Of a stretch of DNA of 63,883 bases, positions 1 through 9,129 are shown one piece after another. The notes beneath the pieces are model-generated. The model was not told where the DNA came from. It saw only the letters and a program-made list of their open reading frames with translations, and searched no databases. Origin of the DNA: Bacillota bacterium (GTDB lineage: Bacteria > Bacillota > Clostridia > Tissierellales > MES13); the NCBI GenBank assembly GCA_009711765.1, contig VEND01000012.1, positions 1 through 63,883 of the forward strand, written 5' to 3'. A program made the translations under genes and the position numbers. How positions within the stretch are numbered: the first letter of the stretch is position 1; every line of letters starts with the position of its first letter.

Positions 1-276
1 ATAAAATATACTCTTAATTTAAACCTGTTTTTTTGCTAAAAAACCTAGGTTCTATTAAAGTTACCCTTTTTTAATCACTTCTTTTACTTTCTTTTAAAAA
101 TTCTCCTTGACATATTACCAGGTTGCTTTATATTACTTTAATTTAATATATTTTAAATTTATTTATATCTGTAATATAATAACCATAGTATTAGAATACT
201 AGTAAAAAATAATATTTTCAAACATTTTTGTGATACAATATATATGTTTAAAAGATTAACTTAAGGAGGAAGTTAC

Positions 277-1659
277 TTGCAACATTCAAAAAAACAAAAC
301 CGTTTAGGTACTGAACCTATAGTAAGTTTACTATTTAAACTATCCATACCTTCAATTTTATCTATGGCAATTCAGGCTCTTTATAATGTAATTGATAGTA
401 TATGGATAGGTAAATATGTAGGGGAAAAAGCTTTATCAGCCCTCTCCTTAGCATTTCCTATTCAAATGATACTTATTGCCATAGCTGTAGGTACTGGAAT
501 AGGAACAAGTTCTCTGATTTCTAGACTACTTGGAGAAGAAAAAGAAAAAAGAGCTTGTAATGTGGCTGAGCATGTATTATTATTATCATTTTGTTATGGT
601 ATAATACTATTTTTATTAGGGGCTTTCTTTTCTGAGAATTTGATAAGTTTATTTACTAAAGATGCAGAATTAATATCTCTAGCCACAAGGTACATAAGAA
701 TAATTTTAATGGGTTCTATTGCACTTTTTTTACCTATGATATCAAACAATATATTAAGAGGTGAAGGTAATACATTTATACCTATGGTAACAATGTTAAT
801 AGGTTCAATATTAAATATTGTCCTAGATCCATTACTTATTTTAGGTATAGGATTCTTTCCTAGGCTAGATATCGAAGGAGCTGCTATTGCTACTGTCTTT
901 TCTAGACTTATTAGTGGAATGTTTATTCTTTTTATACTTTTAAGAAACAAAAATCAAATAAAACTTAATCTTAAACACTTTAAATTTGATATTTCAATAA
1001 TAAAAGATATTTATAAAGTAGGTCTACCGGCTATGGTTATGCAATTTCTAGCTTCCTTTATGATTGGTGGATTAAATATAATCGTAGGATCTTATAATGA
1101 AACTGCAATCGCTGCCTTAGGTATATATTTTAGATTGCAATCCTTTGTATTTATGCCTGTATTTGGCCTTAATCAAGGATATATGCCTATTATTGGATAT
1201 AATTATGGTCATGGTAATCCCCATAGAATGCAAAAGACTATTAAATACGGCTTTTTAGTTGCCTTTACATTCACTACACTAGGATTTTTATTATTTCAGA
1301 TTTTCCCTGAACAATTAGTTAAATTATTTATTAAAAAATCTAGTAATAATACAGAATTATTAAAAATAGGCACTACTACATTAAAATCAATTAGTTTAGC
1401 TTTTCCTATTATTGGACCAGCGATAATTGGTTCTACAACTTTTCAAGCTATAGGAAAGGGACTTCCTAGTTTGATTATGTCTTTTTCAAGACAAATTATT
1501 TTACTTTTACCCTTAGCTTATATACTAGGAAAACTAGGTGGATTAGATGCTGTTTGGTATTCTTTTCCTTTGTCTGAATTGGTAAATTCATTTATTATGG
1601 CCTTTTGGTTAACAAAAACATTAAAATCTGTATTTGTTAGAATGGAAAATAAAATATAG
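277..1659 (+). CDS. MATE family multidrug/Na+ antiporter
   Basis: This is a 460-residue integral membrane protein with about 12 hydrophobic helices in two six-helix halves, the normal size and layout of the MATE family. The N-terminal region (GTEPIVSLLFKLSIPSILSM) and the NNILRGEGNT and NQGYMPIIGYNYG stretches are typical of clostridial MATE exporters. Such proteins export cationic drugs or metabolites across the cytoplasmic membrane using Na+ or H+. The start is TTG, chosen because AAGGAGGA lies just upstream. The gene stands alone and is closed by a hairpin terminator. A short palindrome AGTATT-AG-AATACT lies about 80 bases upstream and could be an operator, but this is not shown. The substrate cannot be predicted. 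Confidence 0.93.
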   Translation: MQHSKKQNRLGTEPIVSLLFKLSIPSILSMAIQALYNVIDSIWIGKYVGEKALSALSLAFPIQMILIAIAVGTGIGTSSLISRLLGEEKEKRACNVAEHVLLLSFCYGIILFLLGAFFSENLISLFTKDAELISLATRYIRIILMGSIALFLPMISNNILRGEGNTFIPMVTMLIGSILNIVLDPLLILGIGFFPRLDIEGAAIATVFSRLISGMFILFILLRNKNQIKLNLKHFKFDISIIKDIYKVGLPAMVMQFLASFMIGGLNIIVGSYNETAIAALGIYFRLQSFVFMPVFGLNQGYMPIIGYNYGHGNPHRMQKTIKYGFLVAFTFTTLGFLLFQIFPEQLVKLFIKKSSNNTELLKIGTTTLKSISLAFPIIGPAIIGSTTFQAIGKGLPSLIMSFSRQIILLLPLAYILGKLGGLDAVWYSFPLSELVNSFIMAFWLTKTLKSVFVRMENKI

Positions 1660-1672
1660 AAATGTGAATTCG

Positions 1673-1706
1673 TAGAAATCCTTATTTCAAAAGGGTTTCT
1701 ATTTTT
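1673..1706 (+). terminator. Rho-independent terminator of the MATE gene
   Basis: An 11-bp stem (TAGAAATCCTT pairing with AAGGGTTTCTA, one G-U pair) is followed by a T-rich tract, 14 bases after the MATE stop codon. Confidence 0.85.
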
Positions 1707-1740
1707 CTTTTATAAAAAGTTATTAAACTTTCATAAATAT

Positions 1741-1765
1741 AACCCACGATTTTCATCGTGGGTTT
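1741..1765 (-). terminator. Perfect hairpin between convergent genes
   Basis: AACCCACGAT and ATCGTGGGTT form a perfect 10-bp stem with a 4-base loop, about 35 bases beyond the end of the minus-strand membrane-protein gene. The following T tract is weak on either strand, so its terminator role is an inference. Confidence 0.5.
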
Positions 1766-1797
1766 GTAAACAATCTACTCTGTCAAAAGCCAGATTT

Positions 1798-2985
1798 TTA
1801 TATTATTATATTAACAATCATTAAAAAATAATGGGCAAATATACCAGCAACTAATCCTCCAACTAAGTGACTTGTTATTGCCTTTGAGATTAATTTTCTG
1901 TTTCCTAGCTCCTCTAACATTGCAACATGGGTGCTTAAAAAACCACTCCAGCACATACCCATGGCCGTAAAAACTGCAATTTCATTTCCTCCAATAATAT
2001 TACTTTGAATAAATTTTGGAATAAGGCTTAAAGCAGCTCCCACTGCACCAAGAGCAGTTATAGGAAAAGCTATAGCTTCTGGACTTTTAAATCCAAATAA
2101 CGGTTTTAAAATAGGTGATAAATATTGTCCAATCTGGGGTAATAATGCCACTCCTTCATATGCTTTTCCCTGATATCCAACTGATGGGTCATTTGGACCA
2201 AAGGTTAGTAACATAACTATAGTACATATAACTATAACTCCAGGTATTATGTTTAATCCAATATCTACTCCCAGTTTTCCTCCGTCTAAAAAGGCAGTTA
2301 AGAATCTTTCAAAGAAGTTACTTTCCTCATTTTCTTCTAATTCTATATCACTTGTAATTGCAAGGTCTTCTCTTTTATATTCATATTTGTTTTTAATCTT
2401 ACCCTTTTTGCTTTCTAAATGCTTTTTAGTTTTCTTAGCCATAAGTCTAACACTAACTAAAGCACCTACGATTGCGCCTAAATTCCCCACTAAAGCTTCC
2501 CTTAGATAACCTTGACTTATCATAAATGTAGTAACTATAAGTCCCATTCCAAAAGCTGTTCCTAGATTACATAAACATGGAACTTCATTTTCCTCAAAAT
2601 AATTTAAATAACCTTCATCCTTTGCCAAGGATATTATTGCAGGATTATCAGATAAATAAGTTGTTATTATTCCTAAAAAAGCTACTCCCGGCATATTAAA
2701 TAAAGGTCTCATTAAGGGTGAAAAAATTTTATTTAATAATTTTACAAGTCCAAATTCAGTGGCTAATTTACCAAAAGCCCCCGCTAAAACTGCTATAGCC
2801 ATAATATAAAAAACAGTATCAATAAGTAAACTATATGCTGTCTGCATAATAGTTTCAAACATCTTACTTACACCCATTTTACTACCTATGTAACCAAAAA
2901 ACAGACCGGTTATCCCTATAAAAATTATTGTATCGAGGTAAGCAATCGTTTTCCTCTTTTTCTTAACTAATGTTGTTGTTGCCAT
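1798..2985 (-). CDS. Nucleoside recognition (Gate) domain membrane protein
   Basis: This polytopic membrane protein of about 395 residues carries two Gate-type hydrophobic blocks: residues of the N-terminal third, with the conserved stretch YLSDNPAIISLAKDEG, and the C-terminal third, with FGFKSPEAIAFPITALGA. A charged cytoplasmic-looking segment of about 50 residues separates them. The Gate domain is shared with SpmA/SpmB, nucleoside transporters and FeoB; the substrate is unknown. The ATG at 2985 is preferred because AAGGGGGG lies directly upstream and a strong -10 box lies at 3022-3027, so a longer reading frame from 3021 would begin at or before the transcript start. The gene is monocistronic. 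A perfect palindrome overlaps its -35 region, so it is probably repressed by an unidentified regulator. Confidence 0.8.
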   Translation of the reverse strand: MATTTLVKKKRKTIAYLDTIIFIGITGLFFGYIGSKMGVSKMFETIMQTAYSLLIDTVFYIMAIAVLAGAFGKLATEFGLVKLLNKIFSPLMRPLFNMPGVAFLGIITTYLSDNPAIISLAKDEGYLNYFEENEVPCLCNLGTAFGMGLIVTTFMISQGYLREALVGNLGAIVGALVSVRLMAKKTKKHLESKKGKIKNKYEYKREDLAITSDIELEENEESNFFERFLTAFLDGGKLGVDIGLNIIPGVIVICTIVMLLTFGPNDPSVGYQGKAYEGVALLPQIGQYLSPILKPLFGFKSPEAIAFPITALGAVGAALSLIPKFIQSNIIGGNEIAVFTAMGMCWSGFLSTHVAMLEELGNRKLISKAITSHLVGGLVAGIFAHYFLMIVNIII

Positions 2986-3021
2986 TATTATCCCCCCTTC
3001 ATAATATTTCCCATCACCCAT

Positions 3022-3061
3022 ATTATACTAGATAAAATATAAGTTTAGCAATGCTAAACTT
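3022..3061 (-). promoter_or_regulatory. Promoter with palindromic operator over the -35 box
   Basis: On the minus strand, TTGCTA (3046-3051) and TATAAT (3022-3027) are separated by 18 bases. The -35 box lies inside a perfect inverted repeat, AAGTTTAGCA-T-TGCTAAACTT (3041-3061). Ten-base arms around one central base suit a dimeric repressor better than an RNA hairpin. The general form resembles DtxR-family metal-regulator sites, but that assignment is a guess. Confidence 0.6.
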
Positions 3062-3162
3062 ATTTAATTTTCTTAATATTTAATTTAATTATATTTTTTG
3101 AAATTTAACATAATTTTATGCTATTTCAGAAAAACTAATAAAAAGATTAAGGAGGTATTAAT

Positions 3163-3834
3163 TTGTATTTAAAAAATGATGATAAAAATCCTACAAAAGA
3201 TGAAATAATAGTAGATTTAATCAAAGACCAACTTGAAGAAAAAATGCAAGCCTCATCAATGGATATTAACGTCTCTTGTAAAGACGGAATAGTACAATTA
3301 TCAGGATTTGTAGATGTCTTAAAAGAAAAAAAATATGCACAAGATATTGTTTTATATATAAAGGGTGTTAAAGCTATAGAAAATAACCTTACTATTAGTA
3401 TGGATGGAAATTTTAATGATAAACACATAGAAAAAGAATTATCAGACAATCTAAATTCTAATAAATATAGAGATAGAATATCTAATGTAGGGACAAAGGT
3501 TAATGATGGTACTGCTAGTTTAATAGGAACAGTAAATACTTTAAAGGATTGTCATATAGCCTTAGACATTGCATCTAAAACTAGAGGGTTAAAAAATGTA
3601 GTTAATAACATAAGTATAGTGTCACCTAAAAGAGTTGATGATTCTTCAATTACAAACAATATCATTCAACAATTTAGTCTAAATAAAATAGATAATATAG
3701 ATTGTAATGTTGATAATGGTACAGTAACTTTAAAGGGAGTAGTAGAAAGTAGAAAAGATGTAGAATTAGCAAAGGATATTGCTATGGATATTAAAGGAGT
3801 AAGAAAATTAAAAACAAAATTAAAATTAAAATAA
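3163..3834 (+). CDS. Protein with three BON domains
   Basis: The 223-residue protein consists of three consecutive BON-type repeats of about 70 residues. Each has the pattern of an amphipathic helix, a V-x-x-G-x-V-x-L-x-G strand pair, a second helix and a G-V-x-x-(I/V)-x-N strand: GIVQLSGFVDV, GTASLIGTVNT and GTVTLKGVVES are the three turns. BON domains occur in OsmY and related envelope-stress and ligand-binding proteins. No signal peptide is visible, so it is probably cytoplasmic or released by another route. The start is TTG with AAGGAGGT nine bases upstream. The gene is single and converges on the polyphosphate operon. Confidence 0.85.
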   Translation: MYLKNDDKNPTKDEIIVDLIKDQLEEKMQASSMDINVSCKDGIVQLSGFVDVLKEKKYAQDIVLYIKGVKAIENNLTISMDGNFNDKHIEKELSDNLNSNKYRDRISNVGTKVNDGTASLIGTVNTLKDCHIALDIASKTRGLKNVVNNISIVSPKRVDDSSITNNIIQQFSLNKIDNIDCNVDNGTVTLKGVVESRKDVELAKDIAMDIKGVRKLKTKLKLK

Positions 3835-3858
3835 CAGGGATAAAATTCCTGTTATTTT
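3828..3858. terminator. Bidirectional terminator between BON gene and ppx
   Basis: AAAATAACAGG and CCTGTTATTTT form an 11-bp stem with A/T runs on both sides. The stop codons of the BON-domain gene and of the convergent ppx gene both lie inside the hairpin, so one structure serves both transcripts. Confidence 0.85.
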
Positions 3859-5368
3859 AATAGCTTTTAAATATTAGTTTCTTTTTATACCTTTTATAAA
3901 ATTTTTTAGAAACTCTACTTGCTGCAGCTATTTCTAATTCAGTTCCTTTTTGTGCTTTTAAAATAATATTTACAGTTTCATTATCATAACTACAATATAT
4001 TTCTTCTATATTCCCATATCCACTTCTATCTAATTTTTCTGCAATTTTTAAAAATAAACTTAATTTTTTTATTAGTTTATATTCTTTTTTACTTATAATC
4101 ATTTTATAGTTTTTCCAACTGTGTTTAAAAGCCTTTTCCCTATGCATAGCTACTAAATATGCACAGAGTATCTTTTCTTTATTTGTTAATCCATATAATC
4201 TTGAATTAAGTAATAAATAAAATCCATGTTTCTGATGATAATAATAATCTATAAATAATCCTATATCGTGAAGTATAGAAGCAACTTCTAGAAGTTTTCT
4301 GTGTTGTTTATTAAATTTATGAATTTCAATAGTTTGATCAAATATTTCTAAAGCTAGTTTTTTAACATGATTACCATGTTTTTTATTAACATCATAAATT
4401 TTAATTATATTTTTTAAACTATAATATAATACATCCTTTATTATAACAGAATCCTTTAATAAAAATTTTTCAAAAAAAACACCTTCCCTTAATCCATTAC
4501 CACTAATTATAATTTTTTCACCATTTATGTAATCTAAAAGAGTTTTTAAAGGTGTAAGGCCTGCTAAGATTATATCTCCTCTTTTTTTACTAACTCCAGA
4601 TATTTTTTTTCTTTTCTTTACCTTGGTATCTTTTATTATATTAAATACTTCTACCATATTTTCCTTTGTTAATCTATAGTTATGTAAATTTTCTAAAGGA
4701 AAATCTATTCTTTTTTTTTCTACTTTAGCCACAGTACGTATAGTTCCACCTAATCCTATAACTGGCAAATCCTTTAATTGTTTTATCCATTTTATTTTAT
4801 TAAATTCCTGCTTAATATACCTTTGAGCCTTCTCTATGTCTATATCCTTTAAAGCTTCATCATAAAACTTTTCTGTTAAATTTACAGCCCCAAAAGAAAA
4901 ACTATAAGAATTTTTTATCCTTTTATTTTCGATATGGGCAATTTCTGTACTTCCTCCACCGATATCAATCATTACATAATTATCCTCATCTATAGTATTA
5001 ACTACTCCTAAAAAATCATAATAAGCTTCTTTATCCCCAGACAAAACATTAAACTCAAAATTAGTTTCATCCTTAACCCGTTTTAAAAAATATTCTTTAT
5101 TTTTTGCTAGTCTAACAGCCGCTGTAGCTACACAAAATACATCTTCTACTTCATTTATATCTAAAAGCTTTTTAAAAATTTTTAATGTATTTAAAGTTCT
5201 CTCAATAGGATATCTTTTTAAAGTTTTCTTATCTCCCATACCTTCACTAAGTCTTACCATTTCTTTAGCTTGATCTATCATCTTATAAGAACCATCTTCA
5301 TAAACCTTCATGATAATCATTCTTAAAGAGTTTGAACCTAAATCTATAATGGCACATTTTTTATTCAT
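3857..5368 (-). CDS. ppx: Ppx/GppA family exopolyphosphatase, last gene of polyphosphate operon
   Basis: The 503-residue protein has an N-terminal ASKHA fold with phosphate loops DLGSNSLR (near residue 10) and DIGGGSTE (near 138), and the glycine loop GLGGT. The C-terminal 200 residues hold an HD-type helical domain with LHDIGLFIDYYYH. This is the layout of long Ppx/GppA enzymes, which remove terminal phosphates from polyphosphate or hydrolyse pppGpp; sequence alone does not decide which. Its start overlaps the end of ppk1 by 8 bases, implying translational coupling. It is one of two Ppx-like genes flanking ppk1, and it shares the transcript with them. Confidence 0.9.
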   Translation of the reverse strand: MNKKCAIIDLGSNSLRMIIMKVYEDGSYKMIDQAKEMVRLSEGMGDKKTLKRYPIERTLNTLKIFKKLLDINEVEDVFCVATAAVRLAKNKEYFLKRVKDETNFEFNVLSGDKEAYYDFLGVVNTIDEDNYVMIDIGGGSTEIAHIENKRIKNSYSFSFGAVNLTEKFYDEALKDIDIEKAQRYIKQEFNKIKWIKQLKDLPVIGLGGTIRTVAKVEKKRIDFPLENLHNYRLTKENMVEVFNIIKDTKVKKRKKISGVSKKRGDIILAGLTPLKTLLDYINGEKIIISGNGLREGVFFEKFLLKDSVIIKDVLYYSLKNIIKIYDVNKKHGNHVKKLALEIFDQTIEIHKFNKQHRKLLEVASILHDIGLFIDYYYHQKHGFYLLLNSRLYGLTNKEKILCAYLVAMHREKAFKHSWKNYKMIISKKEYKLIKKLSLFLKIAEKLDRSGYGNIEEIYCSYDNETVNIILKAQKGTELEIAAASRVSKKFYKRYKKKLIFKSY

Positions 5369-7463
5369 TAAAAATCCCCTTCATTTCATACTTAGTTTTA
5401 ATAAAACTATCATTAATACTACTAATATTATTCTTCATAAAAAATTCCTGTGAATTTAATGTAAATCTTTCACTTTCAACTCTTTTATATTTTCCATCTG
5501 GCTTTTGAATCCTAGTTTTAACAGTATCGTTTAGAGTTATTGAAAATATATCTATAATTCTTTTTTTAACTTTCCTATCCTCTATAGGAAATAATAATTC
5601 TACTCTTCTATTTAGATTTCTTGGCATCCAATCAGCACTTGATAGATAAATATCCTCTCTTCCATCGTTATAAAAATAATAAATTCTACTATGTTCTAAA
5701 AATCTACCTACTATGCTCCTAACTGTAATATTATCACTTATATTTGTAATTCCAGGCCTTAGACAACATATTCCTCTTACTATAAGTTCAATCCTTACCC
5801 CATTAGAAGAAGCTTTATAAAGCATTTTAATTATATCTGGGTCTACTAAAGAGTTCATCTTTGCTATTATTAATGCTTTACGTCCTTTTTTGGCATTTTC
5901 AATTTCATTTTCTATTAACTCATAAAACCTTTCCCTTAAATTTAAAGGCGCTACATAAAATCTATATAATTCAGGAGGCTCTGAATAGCCAGATAACATA
6001 TTAAATACTTTAGATGCATCTGCTCCAAAATATTCATTACAAGTAAATAAACCTATATCAGTATATAATTTTGCAGTAATATCATTATAATTACCTGTAC
6101 TTAAATGAACATATCTTTTGATTCTATCTTCTTCTTTTCTAACAACTAAGGTTATTTTACTATGGGTTTTAAGGCCTAAAAGTCCATATATTACATGACA
6201 CCCTGCTTTTTCTAGCCTCTTTGCCCAAATAATATTATTTTCTTCATCAAACCTTGCTTTCAACTCTACTAATACAGTAACTTGTTTGCCTAATTCTGCA
6301 GCTTTAGCTAAAGCATTTACAATAGGAGAATCACCACTTACTCTATAAAGGGTTTGTTTAATTGCTAATACATTTTCATCGTGTGCTGACTTTTTAATAA
6401 AATCAACTACCGGTTTAAAACTTTCATAGGGATGATGAAGTAAAATATCACCTTTTGTGATTTCTTTAAATATATCCTTTGTTTTTGTTAAATACTTTGG
6501 TGTATGGGCCATAAATTTATTATAAGTTAATTTCTTTTTAGTATTTTTAGATACTAATTTAAAAATAAAAGTTAAATCTATAGGTCCATCTATATAATAT
6601 ATTTCTCCTCTATGTATTTCTAGAGCTTTCCTTAACACCTCAACTAATCTATCATCCATATTATTATCTACTTCAAGTCTTATAGCTTCTCCCCATTTTC
6701 TCTTTTTTATAGATTTTTCAATTTCTATAAGTAAATCCTCTGCTTCTTCTTCATGTATTGTTAAATCTGCATTCCTTGTAATTCTATATGGATATGAACA
6801 TAATACATTTTTCCCTAAAAACAGTTTGTCAATAAATATATTTACAACATCTTCAAGTAAAATAAACCTTTCATTACCATCTTTATTTTTTAACTTAACA
6901 AGTCTAGGTAAAATAGCTGGTATTTGCACTGTTGCAAATATATTACCCTCCTCTTGTTCATCCTCTAGTAAAAGTCCTATATTTAGACTTTTATTAAGTA
7001 TTAATGGAAAGGGTCTACTAGAATCTACGGCCATAGGTGTTAAAACAGGATAAACTTCCCTTTGAAAATATTTTTCTAAATATAAAATATCCTCTTTAAC
7101 TAATTCATTTATTTTTAAAATTTTAATATTATTTTCCCTTAGCTCTGGAAGTAGCCTATTTAGATAAACATATTCTTCATTAACCATCGTATGGGCTCTC
7201 TTTGAGATCTCCTTCAATTGCCTTTTAGGTGTTAGTCCTGCAGGGTCCTCTTTGTCATACCCTGCATTTACTTGATCCTTTAAAGATGCTACTCTAACTG
7301 AAAAAAACTCATCTAAATTAGAACTTACTATTGCTAAGAATTTTAATCTTTCAAATAAAGGATTATCGTCATCTATACTTTCATTTAAAACTCTATCATT
7401 AAATTCTAACCAACTTAATTCTCTGTTAATAAAATATTCACTATTGTTAAAATCTTTAATCAA
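5361..7463 (-). CDS. ppk1: Polyphosphate kinase 1
   Basis: The 700-residue protein has the full length and domain order of PPK1: N-terminal helical domain (YFINRELSWLEFNDRVL), the DSSRPFPLILNKSLN region, and two phospholipase-D-like catalytic domains. The autophosphorylated histidine lies in RYVHLSTGNYND, with supporting motifs KARFDEENN, THSKITLV and the second histidine in HSRIYYF. C-terminal SSADWMPRNLNRRVELLFPI is also diagnostic. The enzyme makes polyphosphate reversibly from ATP in the cytoplasm. It overlaps ppx genes on both sides by 8 bases, so synthesis and breakdown of polyphosphate are encoded as one coupled unit. Confidence 0.97.
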   Translation of the reverse strand: MIKDFNNSEYFINRELSWLEFNDRVLNESIDDDNPLFERLKFLAIVSSNLDEFFSVRVASLKDQVNAGYDKEDPAGLTPKRQLKEISKRAHTMVNEEYVYLNRLLPELRENNIKILKINELVKEDILYLEKYFQREVYPVLTPMAVDSSRPFPLILNKSLNIGLLLEDEQEEGNIFATVQIPAILPRLVKLKNKDGNERFILLEDVVNIFIDKLFLGKNVLCSYPYRITRNADLTIHEEEAEDLLIEIEKSIKKRKWGEAIRLEVDNNMDDRLVEVLRKALEIHRGEIYYIDGPIDLTFIFKLVSKNTKKKLTYNKFMAHTPKYLTKTKDIFKEITKGDILLHHPYESFKPVVDFIKKSAHDENVLAIKQTLYRVSGDSPIVNALAKAAELGKQVTVLVELKARFDEENNIIWAKRLEKAGCHVIYGLLGLKTHSKITLVVRKEEDRIKRYVHLSTGNYNDITAKLYTDIGLFTCNEYFGADASKVFNMLSGYSEPPELYRFYVAPLNLRERFYELIENEIENAKKGRKALIIAKMNSLVDPDIIKMLYKASSNGVRIELIVRGICCLRPGITNISDNITVRSIVGRFLEHSRIYYFYNDGREDIYLSSADWMPRNLNRRVELLFPIEDRKVKKRIIDIFSITLNDTVKTRIQKPDGKYKRVESERFTLNSQEFFMKNNISSINDSFIKTKYEMKGIFNE

Positions 7464-9012
7464 CTAAACCACCCTTTTTTATCTTTAGTATAGGAGAAAG
7501 TCCAAAGACTTGTTTAAAAAAATCTGCTTCATTTATAAATGTCCATTGTTCTAATAGATAATCTTCTTTAGAATAAGTATCTATATATAAATTTCTATTA
7601 TCAATATAAATATCTTTAATTTTTATCTTTTGTTTATGACTTCTATCTAATGCATTAGCAAGTCTTAATATTGCTGCTAATTTTGATACTTTTATTCTAT
7701 TCTTTTCACTTAGGATGCCATAAGTATTATGTAATAAACTTGGTGTTTCCTTACTATGGTATTTTGCGACATTGGCTATTACTCTCATTTCTTCCTTTGA
7801 AACTCCAATTATTTCAGAAGAAATAATAATATTATAAGAATTGATATGATGATTTATAAAACTTAAATATTTCCCTATATCATGTAAAATTATTGCTATT
7901 TGCATTAAAAATCTTTCCCTACTACCTAACCCATGAATTTTTTTTAATTTATCATAAATATATAAAGACTTTTTTTCTACATCCCTAATATGTTTATTAT
8001 CACTTTTATATCTTTTGGCCATGTTTCTAGTTGATGAAATAATATCTTTATTAAATTCTTTATTTCTTAATGTATTAAATTTTCTATCTACTAAATCAGA
8101 TATTAAACCGTCTCTTAATGAAACTAAGGGTACATACATACCTTCAGCTTGGGTTAAATTTATAAATTTTTTAAATAATATCATAGAAGGTAGTAATATA
8201 TCAACTCGATTCTGTGGAACATTATACTCCTTTACTAAAGTATTATTAGACTTATATAATATATTCTCATATAATTTTAAGAAATCGGTTTTATTTATGT
8301 ATTTACTCTCATTCTTACCATGTTTTAATATATTATTTATAACGGATATTTCTCCTCCAATTGCTATGAAATTATTTAATTTAACTCTAGGTTTAATAGC
8401 TATTAAACTTTCTATATTACTTTCTATAAATTCTTCTAAAATTTTAGGAAAGTCTAAAGTTTTTTTCTCTATTTCTGATAGTATTTCATTAATTCTTAAT
8501 GAGCCTATTTTAATTCCTTGACTAAAAATAAGTTTATTTCTTTTATATATAGAAAGCTCAGAACTTCCAGCACCTATATCTACAAGCAATGTACCTTCTT
8601 TTCTTAGTCTACGATAATCATCTAATTGCTCCCTTATTGCTTTATAGGTTAAAAACTTTTCTTCTGAATTACTTATCACTTCTATCCTTAGACCAGTTTT
8701 TAATTTTATTTGATCTACTATATAGTCTTTATTCTTCGCTTCTCTAACAGCACTAGTTGCAACTGCTCGATAAGTACTTATTTTATAATCCTCCATAATA
8801 CGTTTATATCCTTTAAGTATTTCGCAAAGCTCTTCTACAGTATCAAAACTTACTATCCCATTAGAAAATGTATCACTTCCTATGGGTACTGTTCTTCTTA
8901 AATTTTCTAAAGTTGATATCTCTCCTTTTTTATCAACATATGCAACTTTCATTTTTAGTGAATGGGATCCTATATCTATACCAGCAAATATTTCATCTTT
9001 TTTGTTTATCAT
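7456..9012 (-). CDS. Ppx/GppA family phosphatase, first gene of polyphosphate operon
   Basis: The protein of about 518 residues contains DIGSHSLKMK near its N-terminus, a second phosphate loop (LVDIGAGSSELSIY) and a C-terminal HD domain (ILHDIGKYLSFINHH). It is a divergent paralogue of the other Ppx in the operon; note GAGSSE here against GGGSTE there. The ATG at 9012 follows GGGGAGATAAA and puts the first phosphate loop at the usual distance from the N-terminus, so the longer frame from 9114 is not used. Possible activities are exopolyphosphatase, pppGpp hydrolase or a regulatory sensor. It overlaps ppk1 by 8 bases. Confidence 0.88.
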   Translation of the reverse strand: MINKKDEIFAGIDIGSHSLKMKVAYVDKKGEISTLENLRRTVPIGSDTFSNGIVSFDTVEELCEILKGYKRIMEDYKISTYRAVATSAVREAKNKDYIVDQIKLKTGLRIEVISNSEEKFLTYKAIREQLDDYRRLRKEGTLLVDIGAGSSELSIYKRNKLIFSQGIKIGSLRINEILSEIEKKTLDFPKILEEFIESNIESLIAIKPRVKLNNFIAIGGEISVINNILKHGKNESKYINKTDFLKLYENILYKSNNTLVKEYNVPQNRVDILLPSMILFKKFINLTQAEGMYVPLVSLRDGLISDLVDRKFNTLRNKEFNKDIISSTRNMAKRYKSDNKHIRDVEKKSLYIYDKLKKIHGLGSRERFLMQIAIILHDIGKYLSFINHHINSYNIIISSEIIGVSKEEMRVIANVAKYHSKETPSLLHNTYGILSEKNRIKVSKLAAILRLANALDRSHKQKIKIKDIYIDNRNLYIDTYSKEDYLLEQWTFINEADFFKQVFGLSPILKIKKGGLVD

Positions 9013-9100
9013 TTTATCTCCCCACTTATCATTTTGTAAATATATTTTTTCCCTCTTTCCTAAATGATATAATATTAATATAAAATCCATGTTAAATATA

Positions 9101-9129
9101 ACAAAAAAACACACAATATTTGCGTGTTA
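9101..9129 (-). terminator. Terminator of the GH1 gene
   Basis: On the minus strand AACACGCAA and TTGTGTGTT form a 9-bp stem with a 3-base loop, followed by a run of T. It overlaps the restored stop codon of the GH1 gene at 9127-9129, which supports that stop as the ancestral end. Confidence 0.8.

Noticed and set aside
1..276. Riboswitch or small RNA before the MATE gene
   Set aside because: The stretch is AT-rich with one short palindrome (AGTATT-AG-AATACT) and no stable conserved fold; only a possible operator.
2249..2509. Open frame antisense to the Gate-domain protein
   Set aside because: It lies wholly inside a well-supported gene, has no ribosome binding site and reads as low-complexity Ser/Leu/Phe, the usual shadow of an AT-rich gene.
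8868..9083. Hydrophobic plus-strand frames opposite the start of the first ppx
   Set aside because: Two overlapping frames in the same place, no ribosome site and composition expected of an antisense shadow.
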